The position numbers and the translations under genes are program-made. The notes under the pieces were generated by a model. That model was not told where the DNA came from, did no database searches, and saw only the letters and a program-made list of their open reading frames with translations. This document shows, piece by piece, positions 16,212-25,503 of a DNA stretch of 33,472 nucleotides. Positions within the stretch are counted from its first letter, which is position 1. Each line of letters opens with the position of its first letter. Location of the stretch: contig JAPPHA010000120.1 of assembly GCA_028874915.1 (NCBI GenBank), positions 1 to 33,472 of the forward strand, written 5' to 3'. This DNA comes from Paracoccaceae bacterium (GTDB taxonomy: Bacteria > Pseudomonadota > Alphaproteobacteria > Rhodobacterales > Rhodobacteraceae).

Positions 16212-17900
16212 CTAGCCCGTTGAACCGGCCCCGGCGTTGACGTCCACGCCGAAGATCTCCCGTGCCCGGTCGGGCGAGATCAGCCCGTTCCCGACGTCCT
16301 CCCGGACCCGGTCGGGGTCCCGTTCGGCCGGGTCGCCGAGACCGCCGCCGTTGCCGGTCACCACACGGATGACATCGTCCGTGGAGGTGGTCAGGCCCGA
16401 CGCGAAGGCGAAACGCCGCCGCTCCCCGTCCTTCGGGATGAACTCGATATAGTTGGGCGAGCCGTCGTGGCCGCCGTCGAGGCCCCAGGCCGGAAAGCGC
16501 GAACGGGTGTAGCCGGCGGTCAGGAAACCGTTGTCGGTGCGGATCCGGTAGTCGAGCACGATCCCCCGGCCGCCCATGTGACGGCCTTCGCCTCCCGGTT
16601 CGAGATTGAGTTCCATGCGGTCGACGAAGAGGCCGTTCCTTGCCTCGTTGATCTCCGCCGGACAGTTGTAGGTCTCGCCGTGGAAACCGCAGAACATCGC
16701 GGAATTGCCGTCACCCCGGCGGCTGGCGCCCCAGCCGCCGAGTTGGGGCTCGATGATGGTGTACTGGCGGCCGGTGTCCGGGTGAATGCCGCCGATGAAG
16801 GTTCCGCAGACCGACGCAAAATGCCCGGCCGCCAGTCGGTCGGGCATGTGCGGCGCGAGGCAGCGCCACATCAGGTCATAAACCCGAAGCTCGATCTCGT
16901 AGTAAAAGCCGATGGCGGCCGGTTCGCGGGCGTGAAACACCGAACCCTCGCGGGTGAGAAGCCGGATCGGTCGGAATGACCCGCCATTGGCCGGGGAATA
17001 TGGGTCGGTCAGTGACTTGAAAATCATTTGTGCGGCCACCATGACGCCGTCGCGGCTGGTGTTGACCGGGCTCTTGCCCTGATCCGGATTGTTCCGGAGA
17101 TCGACGGTGAAACGGTCGTCATCTATGGTGATGGCGACATTGAAGATCTGCCCGTCGTCCTGCTCCTCCGAAAGTTCGAACGTCCCTTTCGGCAACCGGG
17201 CCAGCGCACGCCTCGAAACGTCCTCGCCGAAATCCATGAACGACGACACGGCATCCGCAAAGACCCCGGTGCCGTACTTTCGGGCAAGACCCTCCAGCCT
17301 CCGGGCGCCGATCCGGACCGAGGCGATCGCAGCCCAGAGGTCGCCCTCGAGGACGTCGGGCATCCGCGAGTTGACCCGGATGACCTCCATCACCGGGCGG
17401 ATCGGTTCGCCGCGGTCGATGATCTTGACTGCCGGCAGACGCAGCCCTTCCTGGTAGATCTCCGTGGCCTCGCCGGTCAGCGACCCCGGCGCCATCCCGC
17501 CGACATCGGAGTGATGGGCGATGTTGGCGGTCCAGGCGATGAGTTCGCCGTTCACGAACACCGGCATTATGACGACAATGTCGTTCAGATGGGTGACGCC
17601 GCCGTGATAGGGGTCATTGGTGGCAAAGATGTCGCCCGGCTGGACGTCGCCCGGCTGGTCGAACTTGCGGATGATCACCCGGGTCGCCTTGTCCAGCACT
17701 CCGATGAAGGCGGGGATGCCTGCCCCGGACGAGGCGATCTCGCCGTCGGAGTCCATGATGCCGGTGCCCATGTCGAGCACTTCGTAGATGATCGAGCTCA
17801 TCGCCGTCTTCTTCATCGCGGCAAACATCTCGTCCGCCGCCGCCTGAAGCGAATTCTGGATGATCTCCAGCGTGATCGGGTCCTGTCGGCTGCCGGTCAT
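16212..17900 (-). CDS. hyuB: Hydantoinase B/oxoprolinase family protein (copy 1)
   Basis: A 562-residue B subunit of an ATP-dependent hydantoinase/oxoprolinase-type enzyme. It has the family N-terminus DPITLEIIQNSLQAAADEMF, TNDPYHGGVTHLND with His104 and Asp107, AHHSDVGGMAPGS with His129, and a C-terminal GNGGGLGDP. The His104/Asp107/His129 set fits the metal-site spacing I recall for acetone carboxylase. The start ATG overlaps the stop of the A-subunit gene as ATGA, so the two are translationally coupled and this copy is the natural partner of the A subunit. After GGLGDP it carries an extra 35-residue tail (ERDPDRVREDVGNGLISPDR onward) of a kind often seen in bacterial B subunits. Confidence 0.93.
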   Translation of the reverse strand: MTGSRQDPITLEIIQNSLQAAADEMFAAMKKTAMSSIIYEVLDMGTGIMDSDGEIASSGAGIPAFIGVLDKATRVIIRKFDQPGDVQPGDIFATNDPYHGGVTHLNDIVVIMPVFVNGELIAWTANIAHHSDVGGMAPGSLTGEATEIYQEGLRLPAVKIIDRGEPIRPVMEVIRVNSRMPDVLEGDLWAAIASVRIGARRLEGLARKYGTGVFADAVSSFMDFGEDVSRRALARLPKGTFELSEEQDDGQIFNVAITIDDDRFTVDLRNNPDQGKSPVNTSRDGVMVAAQMIFKSLTDPYSPANGGSFRPIRLLTREGSVFHAREPAAIGFYYEIELRVYDLMWRCLAPHMPDRLAAGHFASVCGTFIGGIHPDTGRQYTIIEPQLGGWGASRRGDGNSAMFCGFHGETYNCPAEINEARNGLFVDRMELNLEPGGEGRHMGGRGIVLDYRIRTDNGFLTAGYTRSRFPAWGLDGGHDGSPNYIEFIPKDGERRRFAFASGLTTSTDDVIRVVTGNGGGLGDPAERDPDRVREDVGNGLISPDRAREIFGVDVNAGAGSTG

Positions 17901-20059
17901 GTCACACCCCCTTTGCCCTCGCTGCCGCCGGTGGCCTCGTCCGTGCCCGCGCCGGCGCCCGATCCCGGGAATTCCTTCCCATTCGCGTCGCTGACCTGGA
18001 TCACGACATTGCGGTAACCGTCGATCTCGACGCGGTCGCCCGGATGGATGACGATGGTGGTCCCGGGCGCCTCGACGATGGCCGGACCGGCGAACCGCAT
18101 GCCCGGTTCGAGGCGGCTTCCGTCATAGACGGTGGCCGCATGGTCGCCTTCGCTGGCGAAGTCGACCGTTCGGCCCGGTTTCTGCGCGATTTCGGCCGAC
18201 GCTCCCGTGGATTCGCGATCCGTCATTTCGAGCTTTCCGACTTCGGCCGACGCCACCAGGTGGAGTCCGACCATCTCCACAGGAGCGTCCAGCCGGTAGG
18301 TGTATTCCCGCTCATAGGCGTCGTGGAACCGGTCGGCGATGGCGCCTACCGACGCCTCGGAGACCGGATCCGCATCCAGTTCGATCTCGGTCGTGTGCTC
18401 CTGGTTGCGGTAGCGGAACTTGCCGAATCGCGTCACCGTGACCCTTTCAGGCGAAACGCCTTCCGACTCGAAGTCGGCGATTGCCCGGGCGACCGCCTCG
18501 GCGTAGGCAGCCTCGATTCCCGCGGCCTCGTCCGGGGTCAGATCCGCAAGGCGGGTCACGAAGTAATCGCGCCGGAGATCCGACATCATCATGCCCCAGG
18601 CGGCGAACACCGAGGCGCTCTCGGGCACCACCACCTTGCGGACGCCCAGTTCCTTCGCGAGTGCCACTGCATGCATCCCGCCGCCGCCGCCAAAGGCGAC
18701 CAGTGTGAAGTCCCGCGGATCGAACCCGCGATTCAGCGACACAAGCTTGAGGGCATTGACCATGTTGTTGTTTGCGATCCGGACAATGCCGCGCGCCGCG
18801 TCGTCGGTGTCAACGCCAAGCCGCCGGCCGACGTCGGTGATCGTCCGTTCCACCGCTGCCATGTCGGCCACGACTTCTCCGTCGCAGAAGTGGTCGCGGT
18901 TGATCCGGCCCAGCCAGAGATTGGCGTCGGTCGTGGTGGCATCTGTGCCGCCACGGCCATAGGCCGCCGGGCCCGGGACCGCCCCTGCCGAGCGTGGTCC
19001 CACATGCAGCTTCCCGAAGTCGTCAACCCAGGCAATGGACCCACCGCCATTGCCGATTTCCACCAGGTCGACCACCGGAACCATGATCGGGTAGCCGGCG
19101 GACGTCCGATCGCGTTCGATCCAGTAATCCGTCATGATCCGGACGTTGCCACCCTCGACCAAAGCGCATTTGGCGGTCGTGCCGCCGATGTCGAGCGCGA
19201 GGATGTTGGACTCGCCGATCAGCCTGCCGAGTTCGGCGGCGCCCCAGACGCCGGAGGCCGGGCCGGATTCGACCATGGTGATCGGGATCCGCGAGACCGC
19301 CTCGAGAGAGTCGACGCCGCAGTTCGACTGCATCACGTAGAGGCTGCCGGCGAATCCCCGGTCTTCGAACCGGTCCCGGAGCCGGTCGAGATAGCGTTCG
19401 GCCACCGGTTGGACATAGGCCGACAGGACGGCCGTGTTGCAGCGTTCGTACTCCCGCCACTCGCGGGCGATCCGGTGCGAGGACACCACCGAGACCTCCG
19501 GCCACAGGTCCCGGACTGCTGCCTCCGCCGCCACTTCATGGGACGGGTCGGCATAGGAATGAAGGAAGCAGATTGCGACCGCCTGCACGCCTTCGCCCTG
19601 GAAGTCGGCGATGATGCCGTCGAGGCCGGAGAGGTCGAGCGGCCGCATTTCCTCGCCGCGGTAGCTCATCCGCCCCGGCAGTTCACGGCGAAGCCGGCGC
19701 GGCACGAAGGGGGGCGGTTTCCTGTAGTGGAGATTGAAGAAATCCGGACGGTTCCCTCGGGCGATCTCCAGCGTGTCGCGGAAACCCTCCGTCGTGATCA
19801 GACCGACCCGGACACCCCGGCGTTCGGTGAGCGCATTGATCACGACCGTCGTTCCGTGAACGAGGACGTTGACGCCGGCAGGATCGGTCCCGGACTTTTC
19901 GAGAACATTCATGACCCCGATCTCGTAGTCCGGTGGCGTCGTGTCGGCCTTTGCCGTTCGGACCGTCGACTGTCCGCTTTCCGCGTCAGTTTCGAAACAG
20001 ACCAGATCGGTAAAGGTCCCCCCGACATCGGCGGCGACGCGGATGGTCTTTCCAGGCAT
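17897..20059 (-). CDS. hyuA: Hydantoinase A/oxoprolinase family protein
   Basis: A 720-residue A subunit of ATP-dependent N-methylhydantoinase/5-oxoprolinase-type enzymes. The actin-like ATPase fold is shown by DVGGTFTD at residues 11-18 and a second phosphate motif LALDIGGTTAKCAL in the middle; the Gly-rich AFGGGGGMHA block follows. ATP phosphorylates the ring carbonyl before hydrolysis by the B subunit. ATG 20059 is chosen because AAGGAG lies 8 bases upstream; an in-frame ATG at 20086 has no such site. The stop overlaps the start of hydantoinase B copy 1. This is the only A subunit in the window, so both B copies may share it. Acetone- or acetophenone-carboxylase-like activity is a less likely alternative given the racemase and peptide-type transporter. 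Confidence 0.93.
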   Translation of the reverse strand: MPGKTIRVAADVGGTFTDLVCFETDAESGQSTVRTAKADTTPPDYEIGVMNVLEKSGTDPAGVNVLVHGTTVVINALTERRGVRVGLITTEGFRDTLEIARGNRPDFFNLHYRKPPPFVPRRLRRELPGRMSYRGEEMRPLDLSGLDGIIADFQGEGVQAVAICFLHSYADPSHEVAAEAAVRDLWPEVSVVSSHRIAREWREYERCNTAVLSAYVQPVAERYLDRLRDRFEDRGFAGSLYVMQSNCGVDSLEAVSRIPITMVESGPASGVWGAAELGRLIGESNILALDIGGTTAKCALVEGGNVRIMTDYWIERDRTSAGYPIMVPVVDLVEIGNGGGSIAWVDDFGKLHVGPRSAGAVPGPAAYGRGGTDATTTDANLWLGRINRDHFCDGEVVADMAAVERTITDVGRRLGVDTDDAARGIVRIANNNMVNALKLVSLNRGFDPRDFTLVAFGGGGGMHAVALAKELGVRKVVVPESASVFAAWGMMMSDLRRDYFVTRLADLTPDEAAGIEAAYAEAVARAIADFESEGVSPERVTVTRFGKFRYRNQEHTTEIELDADPVSEASVGAIADRFHDAYEREYTYRLDAPVEMVGLHLVASAEVGKLEMTDRESTGASAEIAQKPGRTVDFASEGDHAATVYDGSRLEPGMRFAGPAIVEAPGTTIVIHPGDRVEIDGYRNVVIQVSDANGKEFPGSGAGAGTDEATGGSEGKGGVT

Positions 20060-20133
20060 CGGCCTTCTCCTTCCATTTCCTGTCATGGCGCCACCGGCAT
20101 CCGTCCCGGGCGCTGTTCCGTTCCGTCAACCCG

Positions 20134-20973
20134 TTAGCCCGTTCCGCCGGCTGCCTCCTGCAGCCCTTCGGCAAGGCCACGCACACGTTCCCGGAAGGCA
20201 ACCTCCTCCGCCCCAATGACGGGCACGGCGCTGATCAGCCGCCGGGTGCAGGGATGGCGAGGGGATTCGAACAGGTTGACCGTGTCTCCCACCTCCACCA
20301 CCCGCCCGGCCTCGATCACAAGGATCCGATCGGCGATGTTGCGGACCACCGACAGGTCATGCGTGATGAAGACATAAGTCAGCCCTCTCTGGGCCCGGAG
20401 CTGCGCAAGGAGCGCGAGCACCCGCGACTGAACCCGGACATCGAGGGCCGATGTCGGTTCGTCGAGCACCACCAGTCCGGATTCGCAAGCCAGTGCCCGG
20501 GCGATGGCCACACGTTGCCGCTGGCCACCGGAAAGTGCCGCAGGTGGTCGCGTGGCGAAGTCGGCCGGGAGTCCCACTTCCTCCAGAAGCGCGCCGACCC
20601 GGGCGGGCCGGTCCTGCCGGTCGCCGATCCCATGGACGTCCAGCGCCAGGCGGATCGAAGCCCCGATCGAACGCTTGGGGTTGAGTGAGGAGAGCGGGTT
20701 CTGCTGAACCAGCTGAATCGCCTGCCGGTGCCGGCGTTGCCGGCGATGTGGCAGGATCTCGCCTTCAAGGCGGATTTCGCCGCCGGGATCCGGCGGCAGG
20801 ACGCCGAGTATCAGATTGGCGAGGGTGCTCTTGCCGGAACCGGACTCGCCGACCACGGCTAGGCATTCGCCCCGGCGGACATCCGCCGTCACGGCGTTTA
20901 CCGCCCGGACCTGGCGGGTGCCCAGATGGAAGGTCCGGGAAACACTGCGGAGTTCGAGCAGCCGGTCCGTCAT
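20134..20973 (-). CDS. Peptide-type ABC transporter ATP-binding protein (DppF/OppF-like)
   Basis: A 279-residue ABC ATPase. Walker A is GESGSGKST (42-50), the Q-loop is VQQNP, the signature LSGGQ is at 147-151 and Walker B LVVLDEP at 167-173, followed by TSALD and the switch ITHDLS. The C-terminus has the oligopeptide-type extension (FESPRHPCTRRLISAVP) typical of DppF/OppF. It energises import together with the DppD-like ATPase whose stop is 1 base upstream of this start. About 75 bases separate its stop from the hydantoinase A start. The cargo is likely a cyclic or modified amino acid derivative rather than an ordinary peptide, judging by the hydantoinase genes. Confidence 0.93.
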   Translation of the reverse strand: MTDRLLELRSVSRTFHLGTRQVRAVNAVTADVRRGECLAVVGESGSGKSTLANLILGVLPPDPGGEIRLEGEILPHRRQRRHRQAIQLVQQNPLSSLNPKRSIGASIRLALDVHGIGDRQDRPARVGALLEEVGLPADFATRPPAALSGGQRQRVAIARALACESGLVVLDEPTSALDVRVQSRVLALLAQLRAQRGLTYVFITHDLSVVRNIADRILVIEAGRVVEVGDTVNLFESPRHPCTRRLISAVPVIGAEEVAFRERVRGLAEGLQEAAGGTG

Positions 20974-20974
20974 C

Positions 20975-21943
20975 TCACCCGTCTCCAGTCGGAGTGGGCT
21001 CGGGCGGATGCACTTCTCTCGGGGCGAGGAATGCGGGCTCGTCCTCGGAGACGTCGGGGATGCCGCCGCCGGTGATTCGCGGCGCGGCCGCCATCAGCGC
21101 CTGCGTGTAGGCATGGCGCGGGTCACGGAAGATCGCTGCACTCGGCCCTTCCTCGACGATTCGCCCCTGGTAAATGACATAGACCCGGTCGGCGAACTCG
21201 CGGACGACGCCGAGATTGTGGGAAATGAACAGCACAGACGTTCGGTGACTGTCGACGAGGCGACGCATCAGTCGGAGCGTCTGGTCCTGAACCGTGACAT
21301 CGAGAGCGGTTCCCGGTTCGTCGGCGATCAGCAGCGCCGGTTCGTTGGCCATCGCCATGGCGATCATCACCCGCTGGTTCATGCCGCCGGAGAGTTGGAA
21401 CGGATACGATTCGAGAACCCGGTCCGGTTCCGTGATGGAGACCTCTTCGAGGATCGCCGCCGCTCGATCCCCGGAAACGCTACGGCGGATGGCGGGGTCG
21501 GCGCGCCGATGCACTTCGTGAAACTGCTCGCCGATGGTGAAGACCGGATTGAGCGAGGAAGTCGGATCCTGGAAGATCATCGACATCCTCACGCCCCGGA
21601 GGCGCCGCCAGGCCCGGGTCGTAAGCCCGGTCAGGTCCTGGCCCTCGAAGTCGATATCACCGTTGACGATCGCACCCGGGAGCAGCTGGAGGAGGCCAAG
21701 AATCGCCCGCGCGATCACGGTCTTGCCGGAACCGGATTCGCCCACGAGCGCGACCCGTTGTTCCGGCGCCACCCGCATCGAGATCCCGTGAAGGACCGTT
21801 GTCGTTTCCGTATAGCCGCGGAACCGGAGGCGGAGGTCCCGAATGGCCAGGGTGTCGATGCTCTTGCCGGTCTCCCGGGCACCGTTTCGATCCCCGGTTC
21901 CGGCCATCCCGGTGACGGCACCATCGGTCACGTCCGGCGTCAT
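20975..21943 (-). CDS. Peptide-type ABC transporter ATP-binding protein (DppD/OppD-like)
   Basis: A 322-residue ABC ATPase. Walker A is GESGSGKT (68-75), the signature LSGGMNQRV is standard for this subfamily, and the Walker B region reads [14 protein letters not shown], with Gly in place of the usual Thr in DEPTTALD. The oligopeptide-type tail ([17 protein letters not shown]) is present. The ATG at 21943 overlaps the stop of the DppC-like permease as ATGA; a longer open frame upstream lies inside that permease and is rejected. The first 30 residues are a low-homology leader. It forms a heterodimer with the DppF-like ATPase downstream. Confidence 0.92.
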   Translation of the reverse strand: MTPDVTDGAVTGMAGTGDRNGARETGKSIDTLAIRDLRLRFRGYTETTTVLHGISMRVAPEQRVALVGESGSGKTVIARAILGLLQLLPGAIVNGDIDFEGQDLTGLTTRAWRRLRGVRMSMIFQDPTSSLNPVFTIGEQFHEVHRRADPAIRRSVSGDRAAAILEEVSITEPDRVLESYPFQLSGGMNQRVMIAMAMANEPALLIADEPGTALDVTVQDQTLRLMRRLVDSHRTSVLFISHNLGVVREFADRVYVIYQGRIVEEGPSAAIFRDPRHAYTQALMAAAPRITGGGIPDVSEDEPAFLAPREVHPPEPTPTGDG

Positions 21944-22773
21944 TGATCGGACCCGAGAATGTCGCGCAGGGCGTCGCCGAGGAGGTTGAAGCCGAACACT
22001 GCCACCAGGATCGCGAGTCCCGGGAAGACGGTCAGCCACCAGGAATCCGGCAGGTAGTTGGCGCCTTCGGCAACCATCGATCCGAGATCCGGGGTTGGCG
22101 GCTGGACGCCAAGCCCGAGAAAGGACAGCGAGGATGCGATGAGAATGACGAAGCCGATGTCCAGGGCCATCTTGGTCAGGACCGCCGGGATGCAGTTTGG
22201 CAGGATCTCCCGGAACATCACATGCAGGGAGGACGCGCCGATGACCTCGGCCGCCAGCACGTAACCTTCCTCCCGTTCCGCCAGGGTGATGTTGTAGACG
22301 AGGCGTGCGTACCAGGGCCACCACATGACCGTGACGGCCATCATGCCATTGAGCAGGGTTGGTTCCAGAACACCCATGATCGACATCGCGAGGACCAGCG
22401 GTGGAATTGACAGGAACACATCCGTGAGCCGCATCAGCGCATGGCGTCGGAAACCGTCGAAATAGCCGGCAACCAGCCCGACAATGACACCCGTCGGCAT
22501 GGCGAGGACCAGAACCACGACCGCAAGAACCAGTGAAGTCCGGTAGGCGTAGAGAATGCGGCTGAACAGGTCGCGACCGACCAGGTCCGTGCCCATGATG
22601 TTCGGCCAGTGCGGCGGCTGGTTGAAATTGGTGAAATCCACCACCGCCCCCCGGTGGTCCGGGAAAGGTGCGACGACGCCGGCGAAGATTGCCGAAAGCA
22701 CGACCAGCAGGACCAGGGCGACGCCGATCATCGACAGCACCGAGGACCGGATGATGGCGAGCGCCCGCTTCAT
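21940..22773 (-). CDS. Peptide-type ABC transporter permease (DppC-like)
   Basis: A 277-residue inner-membrane permease with about six predicted spans. It shows the DppC-family blocks GTDLVGRDLFSRILYA, GLVAGYFDG and the ATPase-contact loop around VLAAEVIGASSLHVMFREILPN, ending in FLGLGVQPPTPDLGSMVAEG. The ATG at 22773 overlaps the stop of the DppB-like permease as ATGA, and the first residues MKRALAIIRSS give the usual short cytoplasmic lead into span one. A longer upstream open frame overlaps DppB and is rejected. It pairs with DppB to form the import channel. Confidence 0.93.
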   Translation of the reverse strand: MKRALAIIRSSVLSMIGVALVLLVVLSAIFAGVVAPFPDHRGAVVDFTNFNQPPHWPNIMGTDLVGRDLFSRILYAYRTSLVLAVVVLVLAMPTGVIVGLVAGYFDGFRRHALMRLTDVFLSIPPLVLAMSIMGVLEPTLLNGMMAVTVMWWPWYARLVYNITLAEREEGYVLAAEVIGASSLHVMFREILPNCIPAVLTKMALDIGFVILIASSLSFLGLGVQPPTPDLGSMVAEGANYLPDSWWLTVFPGLAILVAVFGFNLLGDALRDILGSDQ

Positions 22774-23798
22774 CCGCCCGTTCCCCGGCCGTGGCGGATA
22801 CGCGGATTCAGCCAGGCGATCAGGAGGTCGACGATCAGATTGGCGATCAGGAAGGTCGCGGAAATGATCAGCACGGTGCCGATGATGGCGTTGAGGTCCT
22901 TCCGCAGAATCACCGCCACGCCGTAGCGCGACAGCCCCGGCCACGCGAAGATCGCCTCCACGAGAAAGGCGTTTCCCAGCATGGCGGCGAAGTCCAGCCC
23001 GAGGATGGTCAGCGAGGGGATCAGCGACGGGCGGAAGGCAAAGCGGCCTGCGATCCTCCGTTCGGGAAACCCGTAGGATCGGGCCATCTCGATATAGGGC
23101 CGGTCATAGGTCTCGACCATGTTGGCCCGCGTCAGCCGTGCCGCCTGGCCGATTCCGGAAAGCGCCAGCGCGAAGGCGGGCAGCGCAATGTGGCTGACCG
23201 CATTGCCGAAGGCAGCGGGATTGCCTGCAAGAAGCGTATCGACCAGCAGGAAACCGGTCACCGGTTCGATCAGGAAATCGGTGGAAAGCCGACCGGCAAT
23301 CGGGAAAATCGGCAGGAAGAAGGCGAAGAGCAGCATCAGGATCACCGCCCAGACAAAGCTGGGCGCCGAAACCCCGAGGAGCGCCACCACCCGGATGGAA
23401 TTGTCGATGATCCCTCCGCGGTACCGGGCTGACAGGATGCCGAGCGGGAGGCCGAGACCGATCATCAGGATGGCCGCGGCGAAGACCAGTTCCAGCGTCG
23501 CCGGGAGGAACTGGGCAATGTCGGTGGTTACCGGGCGGTTGGTGTAGAGGGAGACCCCAAGGTCTCCTCGTGCGAGATCCGCGATGAAATGGCCGTACTG
23601 GCGCCAGACGGGCTGGTCGAGGTGCAGCGCATCCCGGAGATTGGCAACCTGTTCCACGGTCGCGTTCGGGCCGAGGGCAATTCGGGCGGGATCGCCCGGG
23701 ATCACCCGGGCGATCACGAAGATCAGCACCGACACGCCAATGAGCACCAGCGCCGACATGCCGGCGCGGCGAAGGAGAAGACGCAGGACCGGATGCAT
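22770..23798 (-). CDS. Peptide-type ABC transporter permease (DppB-like)
   Basis: A 342-residue inner-membrane permease. The N-terminus MHPVLRLLLRRAGMSALVLIG leads into the first span, followed by the family's IPGDPARIALGP block; later GVSAPSFVWAV and the ATPase-contact loop YIEMARSYGFPERRI are seen. Its stop overlaps the DppC start. It is separated from the binding-protein gene by about 80 bases that hold a large hairpin. Length and layout are normal for DppB. Its role is one half of the import channel for the compound processed by the hydantoinase-type enzymes downstream. Confidence 0.93.
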   Translation of the reverse strand: MHPVLRLLLRRAGMSALVLIGVSVLIFVIARVIPGDPARIALGPNATVEQVANLRDALHLDQPVWRQYGHFIADLARGDLGVSLYTNRPVTTDIAQFLPATLELVFAAAILMIGLGLPLGILSARYRGGIIDNSIRVVALLGVSAPSFVWAVILMLLFAFFLPIFPIAGRLSTDFLIEPVTGFLLVDTLLAGNPAAFGNAVSHIALPAFALALSGIGQAARLTRANMVETYDRPYIEMARSYGFPERRIAGRFAFRPSLIPSLTILGLDFAAMLGNAFLVEAIFAWPGLSRYGVAVILRKDLNAIIGTVLIISATFLIANLIVDLLIAWLNPRIRHGRGTGG

Positions 23799-23820
23799 CC
23801 GGGTCGGTGGTCACATCGGG

Positions 23821-23868
23821 GCCCGGAGCCGCGCCGACCGGCGACGGGCCGGCGGCGCGGAATCGGGC
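23821..23868 (-). terminator. Large GC-rich hairpin between binding-protein and permease genes
   Basis: The arms 23821-23836 and 23853-23868 match at 13 of 16 positions (5 and 8 pairs separated by a 3-base internal mismatch). No T-run follows. As in the sugar transporter cluster, it sits right after the binding-protein gene and could lower permease expression relative to the binding protein. Confidence 0.6.
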
Positions 23869-23881
23869 CGGGCGGTCCGTG

Positions 23882-25486
23882 TCAGTTCTCGACCGTCATC
23901 AACCGGAAGCTGAATCCCATTCCGTCAAGCCCGAAAGCCTGTGCCGGATCGCTGAGCGCCGGGGCGTTGACCTTCGGGCTCCCTGCGAAGATTGATTGCC
24001 GGTCGTAACTGTAGATCGACGGCGCGATCGCGGTGAGCCGGTCGTTCAGCGCCGCATAGGCCGCATCCCGCGCCTCGTCCGAAGCCCCGGTACGTCCCTC
24101 CTCCAACAGCCGGTCGACTTCCGGATCATTCAGGTGTTCCGGCGACTGCCAGGTCCCGGCGGCCGTCGAGTGATACATCCCGTAGAGCAGCGTGTCCGGG
24201 TCTCCGGTCACTGCATTGACGAACAACTGCGACACGTGAGGTGTGTTTTCCGCCTTGTTGACCTGGCTCGAAAACAGGGCCCAGGGCACCTTGGTGATGG
24301 TTGACCGGATGCCGATCTCGGCGAGATTGGCCTGGAAAAGGAGCGCAAAGCGTTCCTCGACGGGGACTTCCGCGATCCAGGTGATCTCGATGGAAAAATC
24401 TGCCGGGTCATGGGCGCATTGGGCCAGATGGTTCCGGGAGGCGTCGACGTCGCGGGCGAGGGTCATACTGGCGGGATTGGCGCCGAACATGCCGACCGGG
24501 ATGGCGCCGGTAGATGCGGACCCTTGCGACAGGGTGTCGGTGACGGCAATCAGCTTGAGCGCCGCCTCGTAGTCGAACGCATTGGCCAGCGCCAGGCGGC
24601 AGTGGACATCGTCGAGAGGGGCCTTGGTGGTGTTCATCTTGAAGTAGAAGGCACCGGTGCCGCTTTCCGTCAGGAGTTGCATGCCCTCGTTGGACAGGGC
24701 GCGCATGACTTCGGGTGGCAGCCACTGGGACGAGATTTCGTGTTCACCCTGAGCCATGAGCGTGCGGACCGTTGCGGCCTCGAGACCGTAGCGAAGACGC
24801 ACAGTATCCGGCGCCCCTTCGTCGATTCCAAGGAAGTAGTCGTCATTCCTGACCATGACGGTCTCTTCCTGGGGATTGTGGGCTATCACCCTGTAGGCAC
24901 CGGTCCCGGCGCCGTTGGCGGACAGATACCCCTGGCCCCAGTCCTTCATGTCACCCTCGCCCTCGCCGAGATTTGCCATCACGGTTTCCTTGTCGACGAT
25001 CGGCAGACGCACCAGGGAGGCCACGAAGGGAGCGTAGGGCTCGTTGAGGCTGAAGCGCACCGTATGTGTATCGACGGCCTCGGCCATCTCGACGTTGCCG
25101 AAGAGGAAGGAAAGTCCGCGTCCAAGCGCCTGCATCCGTTCGAGCGAGAACACGACATCCTCGGCACGGAGCGGATTGCCGCTTTGGAACCGGACATCAT
25201 CGCGGAGCTGGAACGTGTACTGGGTTCCCTCACCGTCCCAGTTCGCCGCCAGATGCGGCACATGGCCGGGACCGCCCTGTCTCGGCAGGACCAGCGTGTC
25301 ATAGACGTTGAACATGAGAATCGAGTCGGCATAGTCGGATGCCAGTCCCGGATCCAGTTCCCCGACCGCGACCTCGTCAAGACGGAGCACGCGATCGGCG
25401 CCCACGGGCGCGGCCAGCGCCAGGGCCGCAGCGCCGGCCAGGGCCAGGCTTGCCACCCGGAGGGGTGTGATAAAGTCTGGTTTCAT
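23882..25486 (-). CDS. Peptide-type ABC transporter substrate-binding protein (SBP_bac_5)
   Basis: A 534-residue extracytoplasmic binding protein. A Sec signal peptide (SLALAGAAALALAAPVGA, cleavage probably after VGA at about residue 30) precedes the mature N-terminus DRVLRLDEVAVGELDPG. Family 5 landmarks include YDTLV, YTFQLRDDVRFQSG and AEDVVFSLERM. GAGGAG lies upstream of ATG 25486. Family members bind di- and oligopeptides, opines, nickel or modified amino acids; the linked hydantoinase genes point to a cyclic amide or derivative. It is the first structural gene of the - strand unit, 17 bases after the stop of the XRE-cupin regulator. Confidence 0.93.
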   Translation of the reverse strand: MKPDFITPLRVASLALAGAAALALAAPVGADRVLRLDEVAVGELDPGLASDYADSILMFNVYDTLVLPRQGGPGHVPHLAANWDGEGTQYTFQLRDDVRFQSGNPLRAEDVVFSLERMQALGRGLSFLFGNVEMAEAVDTHTVRFSLNEPYAPFVASLVRLPIVDKETVMANLGEGEGDMKDWGQGYLSANGAGTGAYRVIAHNPQEETVMVRNDDYFLGIDEGAPDTVRLRYGLEAATVRTLMAQGEHEISSQWLPPEVMRALSNEGMQLLTESGTGAFYFKMNTTKAPLDDVHCRLALANAFDYEAALKLIAVTDTLSQGSASTGAIPVGMFGANPASMTLARDVDASRNHLAQCAHDPADFSIEITWIAEVPVEERFALLFQANLAEIGIRSTITKVPWALFSSQVNKAENTPHVSQLFVNAVTGDPDTLLYGMYHSTAAGTWQSPEHLNDPEVDRLLEEGRTGASDEARDAAYAALNDRLTAIAPSIYSYDRQSIFAGSPKVNAPALSDPAQAFGLDGMGFSFRLMTVEN

Positions 25487-25503
25487 TTCGGTAGTCTCCT
25501 CAG

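Noticed and set aside
18044-20137. 697-codon + strand open frame opposite hydantoinase A
   Set aside because: Complement of a clear hydantoinase A gene; composition (Arg, Asp, His, Gly) is that of an antisense shadow.
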